Numbered from the stretch's first letter, positions 1 to 9,491 are shown. The stretch is 64,000 bases of DNA from J027 sp034437655 (GCA_034437655.1 DAOTTU010000031.1:1-64000); one strand, 5' to 3'. The notes: generated from the letters alone by a model not told the origin. Translations and numbers: made by a program.

Positions 1-293
1 AAAACGTGATGAATGGCGCGAAAATTGGGTTCACAAAAGCTCATGACGTATCAAATTTCCGCCAAAATGGTCATTTTTTCTACCATGCTGATTTTTGGCG
101 AAGGTATTGAATCTAGGTAAACTCTTTTGTTTACTGTCTTTGTTTATAAATATATCAAATGTGAAATCTGTGTCAATTGCCAGCTAGAATCATCCAATGA
201 TATATAGTCCACATATTGCAAAAAAATAACAGGAATAGTACAAGACTACCCCCGCTATTGAGTATTATTCAGCTTTGGCGAAAGCAGTATAGG
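1..293. other. Gene-free AT-rich left edge with an inverted repeat
   Basis: No frame with coding character is visible on either strand here, and the stretch is more AT-rich than the rest of the window. Positions 60-100 form an imperfect inverted repeat: CGCCAAAAT on the left can pair with ATTTTTGGCG on the right, with an inner ATGG/CCAT pair around a T-rich loop. It lies about 190 bp past the end of sodA, so it may belong to a gene outside the window. Confidence 0.5.
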
Positions 294-902
294 CTACTTC
301 GCGGCGGCGTAGTTTTCTGTTACTTTGTCCCAGTTGACAACGTTCCACCAGGCGCTGACATAGTCGCCACGCTTGTTCTGGTAGTTGAGGTAGTAGGCAT
401 GTTCCCAGACATCAAGGCCCATAATCGGGGTGTGACCAGCCATATAGGGACTGTCCTGGTTCGGGGTACCATAGACAAGCAGATTACCACTGCTGTCAAC
501 CGCTAGCCATGCCCAACCAGAGCCAAACTGCCCGGTTGCTGCGCTGGCGAACTGCTCTTTAAAAGCGTCGAAGCTACCGAAGGTTGAGTTAATCGCGTCG
601 GCCAGTTCGCCTGTGGGCGCGCCGCCACCGTCGGGGCTCATGATTTCCCAGAACAGGCTGTGGTTGGCATAGCCGCCGCCATTGTTGCGAACAGCAATCT
701 GAACCTCAGCCGGCAAGCTGTCAAGGCTCGCGAGAATTTCTTCAATGGGTTTAGTGGCTGCGTCGTGGCCTTCTAGCGCAGCGTTCAGCTTTTTGGTATA
801 GCCAGCGTGGTGCTTGTCATGGTGGATTTCCATTGTGCGCTGGTCGATGTGGGGTTCAAGTGCGTCGTAAGCATAAGGGAGGGGGGGAAGTTCAAAGGCC
901 AT
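294..902 (-). CDS. sodA: Superoxide dismutase [Mn/Fe], SodA type
   Basis: Dismutates superoxide to hydrogen peroxide and oxygen in the cytosol. The 202-residue protein has the full-length family layout: N-terminal helical hairpin with metal ligand His in MEIHHDKHH (about residue 27), second ligand in NHSLFW, and the C-terminal signature DVWEHAYY giving the Asp and His ligands. The GTPNQDSP segment and overall similarity to Bacillus SodA favour manganese or cambialistic use; the usual GGGHANHS reads GGGYANHS here. A longer frame begins at 938, but the ATG at 902 is preferred because a GAGGAG ribosome site lies just upstream of it and MAFELPPLPY is the usual N-terminus. There is no signal peptide. 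It is transcribed divergently from the exporter at 1061. Confidence 0.95.
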   Translation of the reverse strand: MAFELPPLPYAYDALEPHIDQRTMEIHHDKHHAGYTKKLNAALEGHDAATKPIEEILASLDSLPAEVQIAVRNNGGGYANHSLFWEIMSPDGGGAPTGELADAINSTFGSFDAFKEQFASAATGQFGSGWAWLAVDSSGNLLVYGTPNQDSPYMAGHTPIMGLDVWEHAYYLNYQNKRGDYVSAWWNVVNWDKVTENYAAAK

Positions 903-1060
903 AAGTTGAAACTTGCTCCTCGTTGATTGTGCGTTCAAAATGTGATGCCTGCGTTAGTTAACAACATAAGCAGGTATAGTAAATCATAACATGCGTAAAA
1001 CCCTGTTTTCATGCCCGCTCATCAAGTCTTAATTTCATAAATTCATCTAAGGACAAACTC

Positions 1061-2011
1061 TTGACCGCTTCAAATTGGAAACCCTACGTTGTGCTAGCAT
1101 TCGGGTTGCTAGCTGTTTCAACTGCTGCGATTTTCATTCGTTTCTCACAAAATGTCGGGACTACCTCGCTGGTGGTGGCGTCAGGGCGGATGGTGGTTGC
1201 CAGTGCCGTGCTGTTGCCGCTGGCACTCCGGCAGTATCGCGACGAGTTTCGCGAGCTAACACGTGGCGATCTGTCTTTAGCTGGACTGAGCGGGGTTGTA
1301 CTGGGCCTACACTTCGCTACCTGGATCACCTCGCTGGAATATACCTCAGTGGTCAATAGCGTCGTGCTGGTGACCACCAATCCGCTGTGGGTGGCTGTGC
1401 TGGCTCCGTTTTTCCTCAAAGAGACGATGCGTCGCCGGACATTGGTCGGGCTGGCACTCGCCTTTGCGGGGGGGGTACTTGTCGCGTTGAGTGGCGAAAC
1501 AGGCGACCCGCCAACACGCTCTGAACCGTTATTGGGTAATGGATTAGCGGTCATCGGCGCACTGGCGGCGGCGCTGTACTTCATGGTGGGGCGACGGCTG
1601 CGGGCACACCTGAGCGTAATTCCATATATCACCCTCGTCTATAGCATCTCGGCCCTGACATTATTGACCGTGACGCTTGTCGTGGGGGAATTGAGCAGCG
1701 TCATGGATCTACCCGCCGAAGCGTTTTTGTGGCTGTTGCTGCTAGGACTGGTGCCGCAATTGCTGGGGCATTCGTCATTTAATTATGCATTGGGGTACTT
1801 GCCCGCTGGTTATGTCAGCCTCGTGGTGTTGGGAGAACCGATTGGCAGCGGGGTGCTGGCGATGATCTTCCTTGGTGAAAATCCAGTACCGTTGCAACTG
1901 CTTGGGGCGGCATTTATTCTTGGCGGCATTTTCGTGGCCACCCGCGAACAGTTCCGCCGCCAGCGCAGAGTAGCGCCTGCCATCGAACAGAGTATCCCGC
2001 CACAGGCTTAG
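1061..2011 (+). CDS. EamA/DMT-family membrane transporter
   Basis: Ten-helix drug/metabolite transporter of 316 residues made of two EamA repeats (roughly residues 8-145 and 160-295), an inner-membrane permease for small metabolites. Hydrophobic segments fill nearly the whole protein. Conserved family features are visible: an early RFSQ stretch after the first helix, and HSSFNYALGYLPAGYVSLVVLGEP in the second repeat (seen around residues 245-265). It starts with TTG preceded by an AAGGA site about 8 bp upstream. The substrate cannot be read from the sequence; amino-acid or metabolite export is typical of the family. Its stop lies 1 bp from the stop of the convergent gene at 2013, leaving no room for a separate terminator. 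Confidence 0.85.
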   Translation: MTASNWKPYVVLAFGLLAVSTAAIFIRFSQNVGTTSLVVASGRMVVASAVLLPLALRQYRDEFRELTRGDLSLAGLSGVVLGLHFATWITSLEYTSVVNSVVLVTTNPLWVAVLAPFFLKETMRRRTLVGLALAFAGGVLVALSGETGDPPTRSEPLLGNGLAVIGALAAALYFMVGRRLRAHLSVIPYITLVYSISALTLLTVTLVVGELSSVMDLPAEAFLWLLLLGLVPQLLGHSSFNYALGYLPAGYVSLVVLGEPIGSGVLAMIFLGENPVPLQLLGAAFILGGIFVATREQFRRQRRVAPAIEQSIPPQA

Positions 2012-2012
2012 C

Positions 2013-3809
2013 TTAATTGTTGTAGATGCGTTGCGTCAAAAAGTCACCAATGCCGGGATAGATGGGTACCCACGGTGTTGCATCAATGCCATAGCTGCGC
2101 CAGGTGTCGATGTCGTAATTTTGCCGCCACAGTTGCGCCAGTGTACCGTCGTAGTGCATATCGCTGAGAGTCCAATTCACCAGCGTGTGGAAATCGGCGT
2201 CATTGCGTGGCGTGGCCAGCGTAACCGGGCGGAATGGGTCTGCGCCGAGATTATCTCCGATGAGCATCCACGGGAAGCCGCGATTGTCTTCCATAAACGC
2301 CAGTAAGCGGATGGTGTCCGCATACGCGCCATCAATATCACGCGAGCCAAACATTTCGCGGGCGGTCTGGCTGCTGTCGAAGGTGAAGACACTGTAGGTG
2401 CGATCCAGGCTTTCGAGATAGTCGCGGTCCTCGGGGCGGTCGATAAAGTGCCCGATCCATGAGCCACTGCGGAAGTCGGCAAAGGTGTCAAAGCGACTGG
2501 TTTCAAACACCAGAATCTTGTTACTAACATAAAAATAGGGGGCTGAGTAGTCGATGCGTGTGGCATTGGCCCATGTTGGTTGCAGCCCGACCGCGAGGTC
2601 AGCTTGTCCGTTGGCCAGTAAATCAGCCGCCGTGCCGGTAGTACCGGGGATGTAATTCACCGGGACGCCCCAGCGCCGTGCCATTTCATCGACAATCGCC
2701 CGGTTAATGGGGTCAAGGAAATTGTCAAAGTAAAAAGCGCCCTGTCCCATGTCCAGACCGACAACGTTGAGCGTTTGCCCCGTGCGGATTTTGGCTGTCA
2801 CTGATTGTGTCGGTGTGGGGACATCGTCAGGGAACTCCGCAAGGGCGCGTGTATCTTCTGCTAGCCCGGCATAACGCGGAATCAACGCCGAAAAATTCAC
2901 AGAGTCGCGGTCGGGGAAATATTGCGCAGCAAGTGCGGGTAGAGTGCCAGCATTGGCAAGGCGTTGCAAACTGCGGTTGAGGAGGTTACGCAGATTCACA
3001 TCCTGGCGGCGCATGGCAACGGCGTACAGGTCAACGCGGACATCCTCACCGAGATAGCTCATGCCAAGCCGACCGGCACGGTTGAGATCGTCCCATTCAC
3101 CAACAACCGCACTAATTTCGCCCCCTTCAAGCCCGTCCAGCGCGGCATCTTGAGAAAAGTAGCGCGTCAACTCGAAGCCAACACCGTTTTGCGCCATGTA
3201 GACGTTCATCGCTTCTTCGCCGGGGCTGCCAGCAACGACGCCTACGCGATTATCAGTCAGTGCGTTAAGCGTGTTGAAGGTGCCAGCATCTGCTTGCCGA
3301 ATGACAACTTTCTGGCGGTTGTCATAGTAGGTATGCGTGAAGGAATAATCCTCGTAGGACTGGCGCGTCTGGATTTGTTCCCCGATGAGAATGTCAACCT
3401 CGCCGCTCAGCAGCAAACGCCGCTCATTTTCACCTGTGGACTGCACAAATTCAACCTCGACACCGATGTCTTCTGCAATCGCCCGTATGACCTCGACTTC
3501 ATAGCCAACCAGCAGCCCGGTATCATCTAACCATGCGAATGGACGTGCGTTGTAGGGTGTTCCGACGCGCAACACACCGTCTTGTTGTAAGGTCTGCACG
3601 CCGGAATAGGCTACAACGGAGAAGTTTGTTTCGGCAGCGTATCCGGCTGGCGTTGGGACCGGGGTTGGTGGTGTCAGTGTGCCGACAACAGGCGTGGGGG
3701 TGTTGTTGGGGCTTTGTGCAGACGATATTCCACCTGTCAACAAGCCAGCTATCGCAAATAATAGCCCGGCTAGTAGCGCGAGGCCGATGGTTTTATGATT
3801 GGGGCGCAT
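2013..3809 (-). CDS. Extracellular solute-binding protein with two tandem SBP_bac_3 domains
   Basis: A 598-residue exported protein with an N-terminal signal peptide (GLALLAGLLFAIAGLL, cleavage near SSAQS) and a Thr/Pro-rich linker. Two family-3 periplasmic-binding modules follow: one around residues 63-300 (DGVLRVGTPYNARPFAW, GYEVEVIRAIAEDIG) and one around 338-575 (FDNFLDPINRAIVDEMARRW, IDYSAPYFY). Such modules bind amino acids or similar polar ligands for ABC importers, or act as sensor inputs. No permease or ATPase gene is adjacent, so the partner must be elsewhere or the protein is a stand-alone binder. The start codon lies inside the last codons of nadD (17 bp overlap in another frame), which implies translational coupling to nadD. 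Confidence 0.8.
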   Translation of the reverse strand: MRPNHKTIGLALLAGLLFAIAGLLTGGISSAQSPNNTPTPVVGTLTPPTPVPTPAGYAAETNFSVVAYSGVQTLQQDGVLRVGTPYNARPFAWLDDTGLLVGYEVEVIRAIAEDIGVEVEFVQSTGENERRLLLSGEVDILIGEQIQTRQSYEDYSFTHTYYDNRQKVVIRQADAGTFNTLNALTDNRVGVVAGSPGEEAMNVYMAQNGVGFELTRYFSQDAALDGLEGGEISAVVGEWDDLNRAGRLGMSYLGEDVRVDLYAVAMRRQDVNLRNLLNRSLQRLANAGTLPALAAQYFPDRDSVNFSALIPRYAGLAEDTRALAEFPDDVPTPTQSVTAKIRTGQTLNVVGLDMGQGAFYFDNFLDPINRAIVDEMARRWGVPVNYIPGTTGTAADLLANGQADLAVGLQPTWANATRIDYSAPYFYVSNKILVFETSRFDTFADFRSGSWIGHFIDRPEDRDYLESLDRTYSVFTFDSSQTAREMFGSRDIDGAYADTIRLLAFMEDNRGFPWMLIGDNLGADPFRPVTLATPRNDADFHTLVNWTLSDMHYDGTLAQLWRQNYDIDTWRSYGIDATPWVPIYPGIGDFLTQRIYNN

Positions 3810-4404
3810 AGAGTTTATGCTCCTTCAGGTAGCGCAAAACAGAGGCAGGCACACGGTAGCGCACTGACTTCTGGGATTTTAGCATTCGGACAATTTCAGT
3901 CGATGAGATTTCGATTTCGGGTGCGTCCAGAAAGTAGACCTGTTCCAGCAGTCCGGGCAATTCGCGGGTCAGCGCAGAAAGATCCGGGTATATTGACGGA
4001 CGCTGCATGACGGCCAGCTTGGTGAGTTCAATTAAGACATCCGGGTCTTTCCATGACAGCAGGTCGCGCAGCGAATCGCTCCCCATTAAGAAGTAAAACT
4101 CGGCGTTGGGGTAGTGCCCTTTGAAGATTTCGATCATGTCATTGGTGTAATGTGGGCCAGGGCGGTCCATGTCTACGCTGGAAACGACAAAGCGCTGATT
4201 ATTCATCGTGGCAAGTTGCACCATCGCCATACGATGCGTGGCGCTGGCCAGCGGTTTGTTGGTTTTGTGGGGTGGGCTGGCAGCCGGCACGAAGAAAACC
4301 CGATCCAGGTTGATTTCTTCGAGGGCGGTTTCTGCCAGAATCAAGTGGCCGAGGTGCGGTGGGTTAAAGGTACCACCGAAAATACCGATGCGCTTCACTG
4401 ACAC
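3793..4404 (-). CDS. nadD: Nicotinate-nucleotide adenylyltransferase
   Basis: Transfers AMP from ATP to nicotinate mononucleotide to make deamido-NAD in cytosolic NAD synthesis. The 203-residue protein has the nucleotidyltransferase signature GIFGGTFNPPHLGHL at residues 7-21, PAASPPHK further on, and the C-terminal EISSTEIV motif corresponding to ISSTxIR, with Val in place of the final Arg. Length is typical. It begins with GTG preceded by GAGAAG; a second GTG two codons later is possible. Its 3' end overlaps the following binding-protein gene by 17 bp, an unusual pairing with no clear metabolic sense. Confidence 0.93.
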   Translation of the reverse strand: MSVKRIGIFGGTFNPPHLGHLILAETALEEINLDRVFFVPAASPPHKTNKPLASATHRMAMVQLATMNNQRFVVSSVDMDRPGPHYTNDMIEIFKGHYPNAEFYFLMGSDSLRDLLSWKDPDVLIELTKLAVMQRPSIYPDLSALTRELPGLLEQVYFLDAPEIEISSTEIVRMLKSQKSVRYRVPASVLRYLKEHKLYAPQS

Positions 4405-4542
4405 AATGACTTCTCACGATAAGCGTTCAGATGCAAACCAAAACAAGGTGGACGTGCCCCTAAAAGGATGCCAGATGGCCGGGGGGCTGTCCACGCTGTT
4501 TTCTCTGCGTTCAGATGACGCTATACGGGTGTATTCGGTTAC

Positions 4543-5979
4543 TTATTCGCCAGAAATACCGCCTTCGGTCATCTTGTAGGCGTCCAATGCAGCTTCGGCG
4601 TCTGCACGAGTCATCAACCCTTTTTCAACGACGACATCAATAATCGGTTTGTTTTCCTTGAGCGCGGTCTTGGCAACCTCTGCGCCGTTTAAGTAGCCGA
4701 TGATGGGGTTAAGCGCTGTGACAAGAATGGGGTTATTGGCCAGCCAGGATTGCGCTTTTTCGGCATTGGCTTCTAGCCCGACGACGCATTTCTCGGTAAA
4801 GGCGTCCACCGCACCGATCATCACGTGCATCATTTCAAAAAGGTTATGCGCAATGATCGGCATCATCACGTTGAGTTCAAGCTGACCGGCCTGCCCGCAC
4901 ATCAGCACGGTGGTGTCGTTGCCGATGACGTGGAACATTGCCATGTTCAGCATCTCGGCCAGCACCGGGTTAACCTTGCCGGGCATAATGCTAGAGCCGG
5001 GCTGCACGGTCGGTAGCTGGATTTCTGCGAGGCCGGTGGTGGGACCGCTTGACAGCAGTCGAAAGTCATTCGAAATGCGGGTGAGGTCTTGTGCAGTGGT
5101 GCGCAGTGCGCTGGAGAAGAAAACGGCGTCCTGCATACTCTGCATGCTCTCGAAGAGGTTATCGCTGGTGTAAAGCTCCATACCGAGCAACCGCCCCAGC
5201 ACCTCGACCATACGCGGGTGATATTCAGCGTGGGCGTTCAAGCCTGTGCCGGCCGCTGTGCCACCAATGCCAAGCCGCCGTAGCCCTTCTGCCGCAAACT
5301 TGATCTTCTCGATGTTGCGTTCGACGGCCTTGGCATAGCCGCTGAACTCTTGACCTAACCGTACTGGCACCGCGTCTTGAAGGTGGGTGCGGCCGCTTTT
5401 GACGATAGGGTCAAATTCACGGGCTTTGTCATCCAGCGCTTGACGCAGATTGTCTAACGATGCGATTAGTTCATCCAAACGCCACAAACACCCCAACCGG
5501 ATGGCTGTTGGAATCGTGTCATTGGTAGACTGGGCCATATTGACATGATCGTTCGGATGCACAGGCTTATTGGGATCATCAATGGCGTAGCCGAGAATCT
5601 GGTTGGCACGGTTGGCCATAACTTCATTGGTATTCATGTTCTGGCTGGTGCCGGCCCCCGCCTGGAACGGGTCTACGACAAAGTGGTGATTGTGCTGGCC
5701 CGCAATAACTTCGTCGCCTGCCTGTATCACGGCGTTGGCAATCTCATCGGCGGTGGTTGTTCTGCCGTCTTTTTCAACATCTTTAAAGAGCCCCAACCCG
5801 TGATTGACCTCTGCCGCCGCACGCTTCACAGTCGACATCGCCCAGATAAACGCCGGGTAGGGCTTCATGCCGCTGACGGGGAAGTTTTGCACAGCGCGTT
5901 GGGTTTGCGCACCATAGAGAGCGTCTGCTGGAACTTGCAGTTCGCCGAGAGAGTCTTTTTCAATACGATAATCGCTCAT
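4543..5979 (-). CDS. Class II fumarase / aspartate ammonia-lyase family enzyme
   Basis: A 478-residue cytosolic lyase of the fumarase/aspartase superfamily, which interconverts fumarate with malate (FumC) or with aspartate (AspA). Seen: VPADALYGAQTQRAVQNF near the N-terminus, HPNDHVNMAQSTNDTIPT, SGRTHLQDAVP, and the mobile-loop signature GSSIMPGKVNPV. The region after the signature (VIGNDTTV, QLELNVMMPIIAHNLFE) is more like aspartases, whereas the N-terminal GAQTQR is fumarase-like. I therefore leave the substrate open. A CAGGAG site lies about 14 bp before the ATG. It stands alone between nadD, downstream, and the divergent amidase gene. Confidence 0.85.
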   Translation of the reverse strand: MSDYRIEKDSLGELQVPADALYGAQTQRAVQNFPVSGMKPYPAFIWAMSTVKRAAAEVNHGLGLFKDVEKDGRTTTADEIANAVIQAGDEVIAGQHNHHFVVDPFQAGAGTSQNMNTNEVMANRANQILGYAIDDPNKPVHPNDHVNMAQSTNDTIPTAIRLGCLWRLDELIASLDNLRQALDDKAREFDPIVKSGRTHLQDAVPVRLGQEFSGYAKAVERNIEKIKFAAEGLRRLGIGGTAAGTGLNAHAEYHPRMVEVLGRLLGMELYTSDNLFESMQSMQDAVFFSSALRTTAQDLTRISNDFRLLSSGPTTGLAEIQLPTVQPGSSIMPGKVNPVLAEMLNMAMFHVIGNDTTVLMCGQAGQLELNVMMPIIAHNLFEMMHVMIGAVDAFTEKCVVGLEANAEKAQSWLANNPILVTALNPIIGYLNGAEVAKTALKENKPIIDVVVEKGLMTRADAEAALDAYKMTEGGISGE

Positions 5980-6166
5980 GGCGGTAACATTTACTCCTGA
6001 TCAGGTAGTTGTCTCAATGAGAGTTTTGGTTAAATCGTACAAAGTCTAACGCAGTCTGTAGATGCCGACAAATTTGCATGTGAATACCTTTCCGGCATAG
6101 TCAGGTAGGGCCGAACGCTCTACAATAGAGGCATTGAGTAGGAAAGTTTAAGAGTAGATTGTTACT

Positions 6167-7066
6167 GTGCAGCAGTCACCACCTTCAGTTATGTCATTTC
6201 GTATGCGGCGCAGACGTCGATTGCTTTCGCGTCGGCAGTTTTTAGCGCTGGCCGGGTGCGCTACCGGGAGCATTGCGGCGACATGTGCGGCGGGCAGTGT
6301 TGGGCTATATGCGCTTGTGGCCGGTGTCTGGTCAGGCAACGATGACACCACTGGTCGAACAGCATCCGTCGCCAGTGTCCCGAGTACACCGGACCTGGAC
6401 AATATCTTACGGGCACTGCCCCAACCCCGCATATACTCGCGCGCAGAATGGGGGGCACGTCCGGTTAATCTTAACGCTGAAAATGAACACGGTATTTACA
6501 GCAACACCAACCCGGAAGGCTGGCTCGTATATGACCTACCCTTGAATGAGGCGTACCAAACCGTTGTAATTCATCATTCCGCGCTCTATGAAAACGATGA
6601 CTTGTCTACCTTGTATGCTGTACAGGATTTGCACATGGATGACCGTGGATGGGCAGACATCGGCTACCATTACATGGTCGGGCGTGATGGAGGCATCTAT
6701 GCGGGGCGCGATGTGTCGGTGCGGGGTACACACACGGCACTGCACAATACGGGCAGTGTTGGCGTCTGTTTGCTCGGTGACCTTGAGACTAACGACCCGA
6801 CTGAACCACAATTGGCTGCATCACAGGCGCTGGTAGACTGGCTTGCGATTCGTCTGCAACTGACGCACCTGGCCGGGCATGGCGACTTCAACGTCGACAC
6901 CGTGTGCCCCGGCGCACAGTTGACGCCGCATTTGGAAACAATGGCAGCTATTGCTGGCGTAGCCTATGGTACCGAAGGTTATGTTCTGCCACCCGGGATT
7001 ACCCCCGCTGAGACAGCAACCCCAGAGGCACTAGCGGCGTTGTGTTGCTGCTGTGGTGCGGCATAA
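6167..7066 (+). CDS. Exported N-acetylmuramoyl-L-alanine amidase (Amidase_2/PGRP fold)
   Basis: Predicted to cut the amide bond between muramic acid and the stem peptide outside the membrane. The N-terminus has a twin-arginine style signal (SRRQFLALAG followed by a hydrophobic stretch). The catalytic domain spans about residues 95-265: zinc ligands in VIHHSA and in HGDFNVDTVCPG (His and Cys), with GYHYMVGRDG in between, as in T7 lysozyme and peptidoglycan-recognition proteins. The annotated start is GTG at 6167; an ATG at 6191 (MSFRMRRRRR) is an equally good choice and keeps the signal. The protein ends with four consecutive cysteines (ALCCCCGAA), which is odd. A TACAAT -10-like element sits at 6121-6126. 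Confidence 0.87.
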   Translation: MQQSPPSVMSFRMRRRRRLLSRRQFLALAGCATGSIAATCAAGSVGLYALVAGVWSGNDDTTGRTASVASVPSTPDLDNILRALPQPRIYSRAEWGARPVNLNAENEHGIYSNTNPEGWLVYDLPLNEAYQTVVIHHSALYENDDLSTLYAVQDLHMDDRGWADIGYHYMVGRDGGIYAGRDVSVRGTHTALHNTGSVGVCLLGDLETNDPTEPQLAASQALVDWLAIRLQLTHLAGHGDFNVDTVCPGAQLTPHLETMAAIAGVAYGTEGYVLPPGITPAETATPEALAALCCCCGAA

Positions 7067-7164
7067 GCCCGGGCGTTTTGCTACAATGAGTGTTGTTACG
7101 ATGAAATGTGTTGTATTGGAATTTGAGCAATGATGCTCACACTGTTCCGTTAAGGGATTTATGT

Positions 7165-7731
7165 ATGACGAATAATAACGAATCACAGCGCGACCCACGT
7201 GCTGTGCTGGAAACCGTAAACGATAATATGATGGAAGGCCTTGGGCAGCTCGCGTCGTATTTTGGCTACAATAAATTGATGGGGCAGCTCTATGGTGCGT
7301 TATTTCTAAGCCCAGAAGCGTTGAGCCTGGACGACTTGACGGAACTGTTAAGCAAAAGCAAAGCCAGTATCAGCATGAATATGCGGGCTTTAGAACAGAT
7401 GGGGGTGGTGCGCGAGGTTTGGGTGCGTGACAGCCGCAAGAAGTTCTACGAAGCCGAAAGTGACCTCTGGAAAGCACTGACAAATGTGGTGCGTCAACGT
7501 GAAATGCGTGACTTGCAGCGCGCTCTTGAAATTCTTGGTGACAGTATCGAGAAAATTAAAACGACACGCCCTGCCATGAGTGAAACGCAACAAGCGACGG
7601 CTGACCACTACGTTAAACGCATTGACCAGCTACAGGACTTCTTTCGGCTGGCGGTGGCTGTGCTAAACAGCTTGATGCAATATGGGTTTGAATTCGACGT
7701 TAATCAGTTCACAGGGGATTCTGAGACATGA
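7165..7731 (+). CDS. GbsR/MarR-family transcriptional regulator
   Basis: DNA-binding winged-helix regulator of 188 residues. The GbsR-type layout is clear: MGQLYGALFLSPEALSLDDL, the recognition helix SKASISMNMRALEQMG, then the wing VREVWVRDSRKKFYEAE, followed by a long C-terminal helical region for dimerisation. A frame opens upstream at 7108, but the ATG at 7165 has an AAGGG site 8 bp before it. The stop codon overlaps the start of the next gene (ATGA), so the two are translated together, and the regulator probably controls or serves that gene. An extended -10 (TGCTACAAT) is present at 7079-7087. Confidence 0.88.
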   Translation: MTNNNESQRDPRAVLETVNDNMMEGLGQLASYFGYNKLMGQLYGALFLSPEALSLDDLTELLSKSKASISMNMRALEQMGVVREVWVRDSRKKFYEAESDLWKALTNVVRQREMRDLQRALEILGDSIEKIKTTRPAMSETQQATADHYVKRIDQLQDFFRLAVAVLNSLMQYGFEFDVNQFTGDSET

Positions 7732-9491
7732 TCCGAACTGTGCCCGACACAGGGAGTGAAGATATTGACCTCTACATGCGCACCTATTATTCTCTGTTGC
7801 GCACGACTGATGCGATCAAGATTCAATCTTTGGTAGAAACCCACATGTCCATTGATTCATCGCTGCATGTTCATGCCCGTGATGAGAAAATTGACGTTTC
7901 TACACTGGTGTATGCTACCTTACGCTTGCCAGCCGCGATTATCTACGTACGGCAGGTTATCCTTGGCCAGTTGATTGAAGATTTTCGGCGTGTGGGGCAT
8001 CATACGGTCGATCAATGGCAACGTGTCCATGCGCCGGGACGTCGGCGGCGCACCCATTGGAACGGTAGCGATATCCTCGCGGTGATGATCGCCAGTCGCT
8101 CTGATATTGATGACATTATCCCTATTCTGACCTCATTACAGATTGAATGGAACAAGGTACATCAGGCGTTCCAGCGCAACCCACAGGCGCATAAACTCCT
8201 CAAAACGATGTCTGACAATGACCAGAAGCCGGGCAATATCGACACCAACACGTTGCTATCGCTGGGGAAATACATCGGTATTGAGGTGGCAGACCTGTCG
8301 CGTTTGCAGTCGGCATGGAAGGGGCATTTTTTCCAGACATTGCAGGCGATGGCGTCGCGCAAAGCCGATTTTCAGTTGCAACTTCTGGCGGGGTCGGCGG
8401 TTAACTATCGTAAGGCGGCCGGGCGCTGGTGGGGCCATCTGTATCATTGTTGTGACACTGAAGGACAGGCGCTCAACAACCGTGCAATATACTTTGTGTC
8501 CAGCAATACGCATGCAATTGCCAACCTCGTTTCTGGTCATGCGTCAGCGCTACGTGACAAGCTAAGCAGCTTTATGCATGAGTTGAATAACGCTGATCTG
8601 TTGGGTGAATTCGAAGCTCTGGAGGATGAGTTTCGCGAGCATGTTCACAACAACTTTTACTACTACCTGCTCAAGAAATATCACAGTGCCCATCCGCAGG
8701 CGGTACAGGCGGCGCTAGATGCTGAGAAAGCTGCTGGTTTGTTGCGTGTGCCACCCAAACAGGGCTTTGACATTGAAAGCCAGATAATCGACATACGAAA
8801 GTTGAGCAAAGATCGCCTTGATCCGCGTGTGTGTGACGGGCTAGAAATTGAAACACTTGCCCACAGCGACGCCGCAATCATCAATATAGACTATCCGCTT
8901 GGCCTGGCGGCATTCGAGCTACTGTCGCGGGTGGTCGAGGGCACAGACACGGTGCTTGGTGTGTATGTTATGGGTAAGGCCGCGACGCTCAACGGCCGCA
9001 TCGGCGATGTTATGCTCGCCAATGTCGTCCATGATGAACACTCGCAGAACACCTATATCTTTGATAATTGCTTCAAGTCTGGTGATATTGTGCCGTACAT
9101 GGCCTATGGGAGTGTGCTGGATAATCAGAAGGCCATCACTGCACGTGGAACCTTTTTGCAAAATCGTAACTATATGGATGTCTTCTATCGTGAGGGCTAC
9201 ACGGTGCTTGAAATGGAAGCCGGCCCTTATCTTTCGGTCTTGTATGAAATGATTCGCCCGGTGCGGCATCCCTATAACGAGATTGTCAATCTCTACCCGG
9301 CTCCCTTTGACGTTGGGTTCATTCACTATGCCAGCGACACGCCATTCAGCCGGGGGCACAACCTCGGTGCAGGGAGCCTTGGGTATCATGGGATGGACTC
9401 AACGTATGGGTCGGCTGTTGCAATTTTACGTAAAATTTTTCAGTGTGAAATTCAGAGAATAAAACAACATGAGCCTGCAATTTCTGGATGA
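7728..9491 (+). CDS. Uncharacterised protein: helical N-terminus plus nucleoside-phosphorylase-like C-terminus
   Basis: I do not recognise this 587-residue protein with certainty; it may match an unnamed family conserved in Chloroflexota. Residues 1-340 look mainly helical. Residues about 380-575 resemble nucleoside phosphorylases: GVYVMGKAATLNGRIGDVML (411-430) looks like their conserved GD strand, and VLEMEAGPYLS (493-503) matches the EMEA motif whose Glu holds the ribose hydroxyls. TARGTFLQNR precedes it as in that fold. This suggests binding or cleavage of a nucleoside or nucleotide. No signal peptide or membrane segment is seen. It overlaps the GbsR-type gene by 4 bp and runs 23 bp into obgE, so all three form one translational unit. 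Confidence 0.6.
   Translation: MIRTVPDTGSEDIDLYMRTYYSLLRTTDAIKIQSLVETHMSIDSSLHVHARDEKIDVSTLVYATLRLPAAIIYVRQVILGQLIEDFRRVGHHTVDQWQRVHAPGRRRRTHWNGSDILAVMIASRSDIDDIIPILTSLQIEWNKVHQAFQRNPQAHKLLKTMSDNDQKPGNIDTNTLLSLGKYIGIEVADLSRLQSAWKGHFFQTLQAMASRKADFQLQLLAGSAVNYRKAAGRWWGHLYHCCDTEGQALNNRAIYFVSSNTHAIANLVSGHASALRDKLSSFMHELNNADLLGEFEALEDEFREHVHNNFYYYLLKKYHSAHPQAVQAALDAEKAAGLLRVPPKQGFDIESQIIDIRKLSKDRLDPRVCDGLEIETLAHSDAAIINIDYPLGLAAFELLSRVVEGTDTVLGVYVMGKAATLNGRIGDVMLANVVHDEHSQNTYIFDNCFKSGDIVPYMAYGSVLDNQKAITARGTFLQNRNYMDVFYREGYTVLEMEAGPYLSVLYEMIRPVRHPYNEIVNLYPAPFDVGFIHYASDTPFSRGHNLGAGSLGYHGMDSTYGSAVAILRKIFQCEIQRIKQHEPAISG

Noticed and set aside
2964..3530. 188-residue plus-strand frame opposite the SBP gene
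   Set aside because: Antisense shadow of a well-supported exported protein.
4405..4542. GTGGAC/GTCCAC inverted repeat after the fumarase/aspartase gene as terminator
   Set aside because: Only 6 bp arms separated by about 35 nt and no T-run on the minus strand.
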